Shown: positions 5,695 to 6,276 of the stretch, in pieces
Numbering within the stretch: the first letter of the stretch is position 1
Layout: the number at the start of each line of letters is the position of its first letter
Made by a program: the position numbers and the translations under genes
Notes under the pieces: model-generated
The model's database searches: none
What the model was told of the DNA's origin: nothing
The model's input: the letters and a program-made list of their open reading frames with translations, nothing else
Assembly (NCBI GenBank): GCA_958426095.1
Contig: CATZYB010000147.1
Location: 1 to 6,276 of the forward strand
Length of the DNA stretch: 6,276 nt
Direction of reading: 5' to 3'
Source of the DNA: an uncultured Lachnospiraceae bacterium
GTDB lineage: Bacteria; Bacillota; Clostridia; Lachnospirales; Lachnospiraceae

Positions 5695-6060
5695 ATGGAC
5701 TATCGAAATCTTCACCAAATGAATCTGTATGACGTATTTGGCGACAGCCCATGGACTCAGGAAGATATGTTCCTGAAGGACAGGGATTACATGAAAAAAA
5801 TGTGTCCGAAGCAGAACAGGGAGATGCTTCGCTGGGTAGAAGATGTATGCGATGAAGAAGAATATGACGGAAGCTGTATATATGATGAATATCCGGATAT
5901 TACGGCAATGAATCACCTGGCAGATAAGGCATATGCCAGAGCCGGCCGGCCGGAACCGGAGGAATGGAGCAGGGCGCTGCTGTCAAGTCTGCTTTATGAT
6001 GAAATCTGCTATCGGAGAAACCGCCGCAGAGAATTTAAGCAGAGACTTTATCCACGTTAG
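5695..6060 (+). CDS. Acidic cysteine-containing protein of unknown function
   Basis: A 121-residue soluble protein that I do not recognise by name. There is no signal peptide or membrane helix. The core, about residues 29-82, has DYMKKMCP, then VEDVCDEEEYDGSCIYDEYPD and an alpha-helical-looking stretch. The YDGSxxYDEYPD style occurs in hypothetical proteins of Clostridia as I remember them. Four cysteines (37, 52, 61, 105) could bind metal or form disulfides but do not form a classic zinc motif. The C-terminus (106-121) is strongly basic (YRRNRRREFKQR), in contrast to the acidic middle. The start is well supported: GGGAGG at 5684-5689, 5 bases before the ATG. It is divergent from the M15 peptidase gene and followed by a GC-rich hairpin, so it is probably monocistronic. 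A sporulation or spore-coat role is only a guess. Confidence 0.8.
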   Translation: MDYRNLHQMNLYDVFGDSPWTQEDMFLKDRDYMKKMCPKQNREMLRWVEDVCDEEEYDGSCIYDEYPDITAMNHLADKAYARAGRPEPEEWSRALLSSLLYDEICYRRNRRREFKQRLYPR

Positions 6061-6065
6061 GGCGC

Positions 6066-6085
6066 GGGGCGGCGAATGCCGCCCC
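6066..6085 (+). terminator. GC-rich hairpin after the 5695-6060 gene
   Basis: A perfect 8-bp stem (GGGGCGGC 6066-6073 with GCCGCCCC 6078-6085) has a GAAT loop and lies 6 bases after the TAG stop. It is followed by CCTTGTG, not a U-run, so intrinsic termination would be inefficient. The hairpin may instead stabilise the 3' end, or cause only partial termination before the next gene. Confidence 0.5.
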
Positions 6086-6087
6086 CC

Positions 6088-6116
6088 TTGTGAAGTCGGA
6101 ATGGCTGTGGTACAAT
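6088..6116 (+). promoter_or_regulatory. Extended -10 promoter of the gene at the right edge
   Basis: TTGTGA (6088-6093), a 17-base spacer and TACAAT (6111-6116), preceded by TGG to give an extended -10. Transcription would start near 6123, immediately before the AAAGGA ribosome binding site (6124-6129). The transcript would therefore have a very short leader of about 14 bases. Confidence 0.65.
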
Positions 6117-6136
6117 GTTTCAGAAAGGATTTTGTT

Positions 6137-6276
6137 ATGAAACAATTAGAAGAAATTTTAGATGCCGTTCTGAATTGGGAATTAGTTGACATGACATTGA
6201 GCAATCGGAAAAATGCCGGGGACATTCAGAAGATAAAGATTCGTCCGGTCATCATTAAGGACCGTCGGGTATTTCA
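6137..6276 (+). CDS. N-terminal fragment of an unidentified gene, possibly a SAM-dependent methyltransferase
   Basis: The first 46 codons of an open frame that continues beyond the window. The start at 6137 has AAAGGA (6124-6129) 7 bases upstream and a good promoter before it, so this is a real gene start. The visible part begins MKQLEEILDAVLNWELVDMT and continues to IKIRPVIIKDRRVF. It looks like an amphipathic helix followed by beta strands with the phrase KIRPV-IK. I have a faint memory of this N-terminal pattern in clostridial class I SAM-dependent methyltransferases, but no catalytic motif lies in view, so the product is left open. Confidence 0.6.
   Translation, partial: MKQLEEILDAVLNWELVDMTLSNRKNAGDIQKIKIRPVIIKDRRVF

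Overview
The window looks like chromosomal DNA from a Gram-positive Clostridia species, most likely Lachnospiraceae. The evidence is the moderate base composition, strong AGGAGG-type ribosome binding sites, sigma-A-like promoters with extended -10 boxes, an HD-domain CCA-adding enzyme, and small hypothetical proteins of a kind I associate with that family. The assignment is inference from style and remembered relatives; no marker gene fixes it.

Layout from left to right. Positions 1-120 hold a decayed remnant of a TnpV-type transposon protein on the minus strand. Next is a small two-helix membrane protein of unknown function (176-559, minus) with a hairpin after it. A divergent promoter region separates it from cca (718-2088, plus), the tRNA 3'-end CCA nucleotidyltransferase with an HD domain. 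cca converges on an unrecognised single-helix membrane protein (2127-2597, minus). The two share one almost perfectly symmetric bidirectional terminator whose stem contains both stop codons.

A leftward run follows. In transcription order it is an M15-family D-Ala-D-Ala-type peptidase without signal peptide (5005-5583), the 4-alpha-glucanotransferase malQ (3401-4948) and the 1-acylglycerol-3-phosphate acyltransferase plsC (2685-3404). malQ and plsC overlap by four bases (ATGA) and are almost certainly translationally coupled. A promoter-like sequence also lies just upstream of malQ. The right end reads rightward: an acidic, cysteine-containing 121-residue protein of unknown function (5695-6060), a GC-rich hairpin, a good promoter, and the first 46 codons of a gene that runs off the window.

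The recognisable genes cover tRNA maturation (cca), alpha-glucan metabolism (malQ), phosphatidic acid synthesis (plsC) and peptidoglycan precursor or stem-peptide trimming (M15 peptidase). They are housekeeping functions, not an obvious single pathway. I found no CRISPR array, RNA gene, prophage, defence island or clearly new multi-gene system. The points most worth a second look are the tnpV scar, the cytoplasmic VanXY-like peptidase outside any visible resistance cluster, the paired-stop terminator, and two conserved-looking but uncharacterised small proteins.
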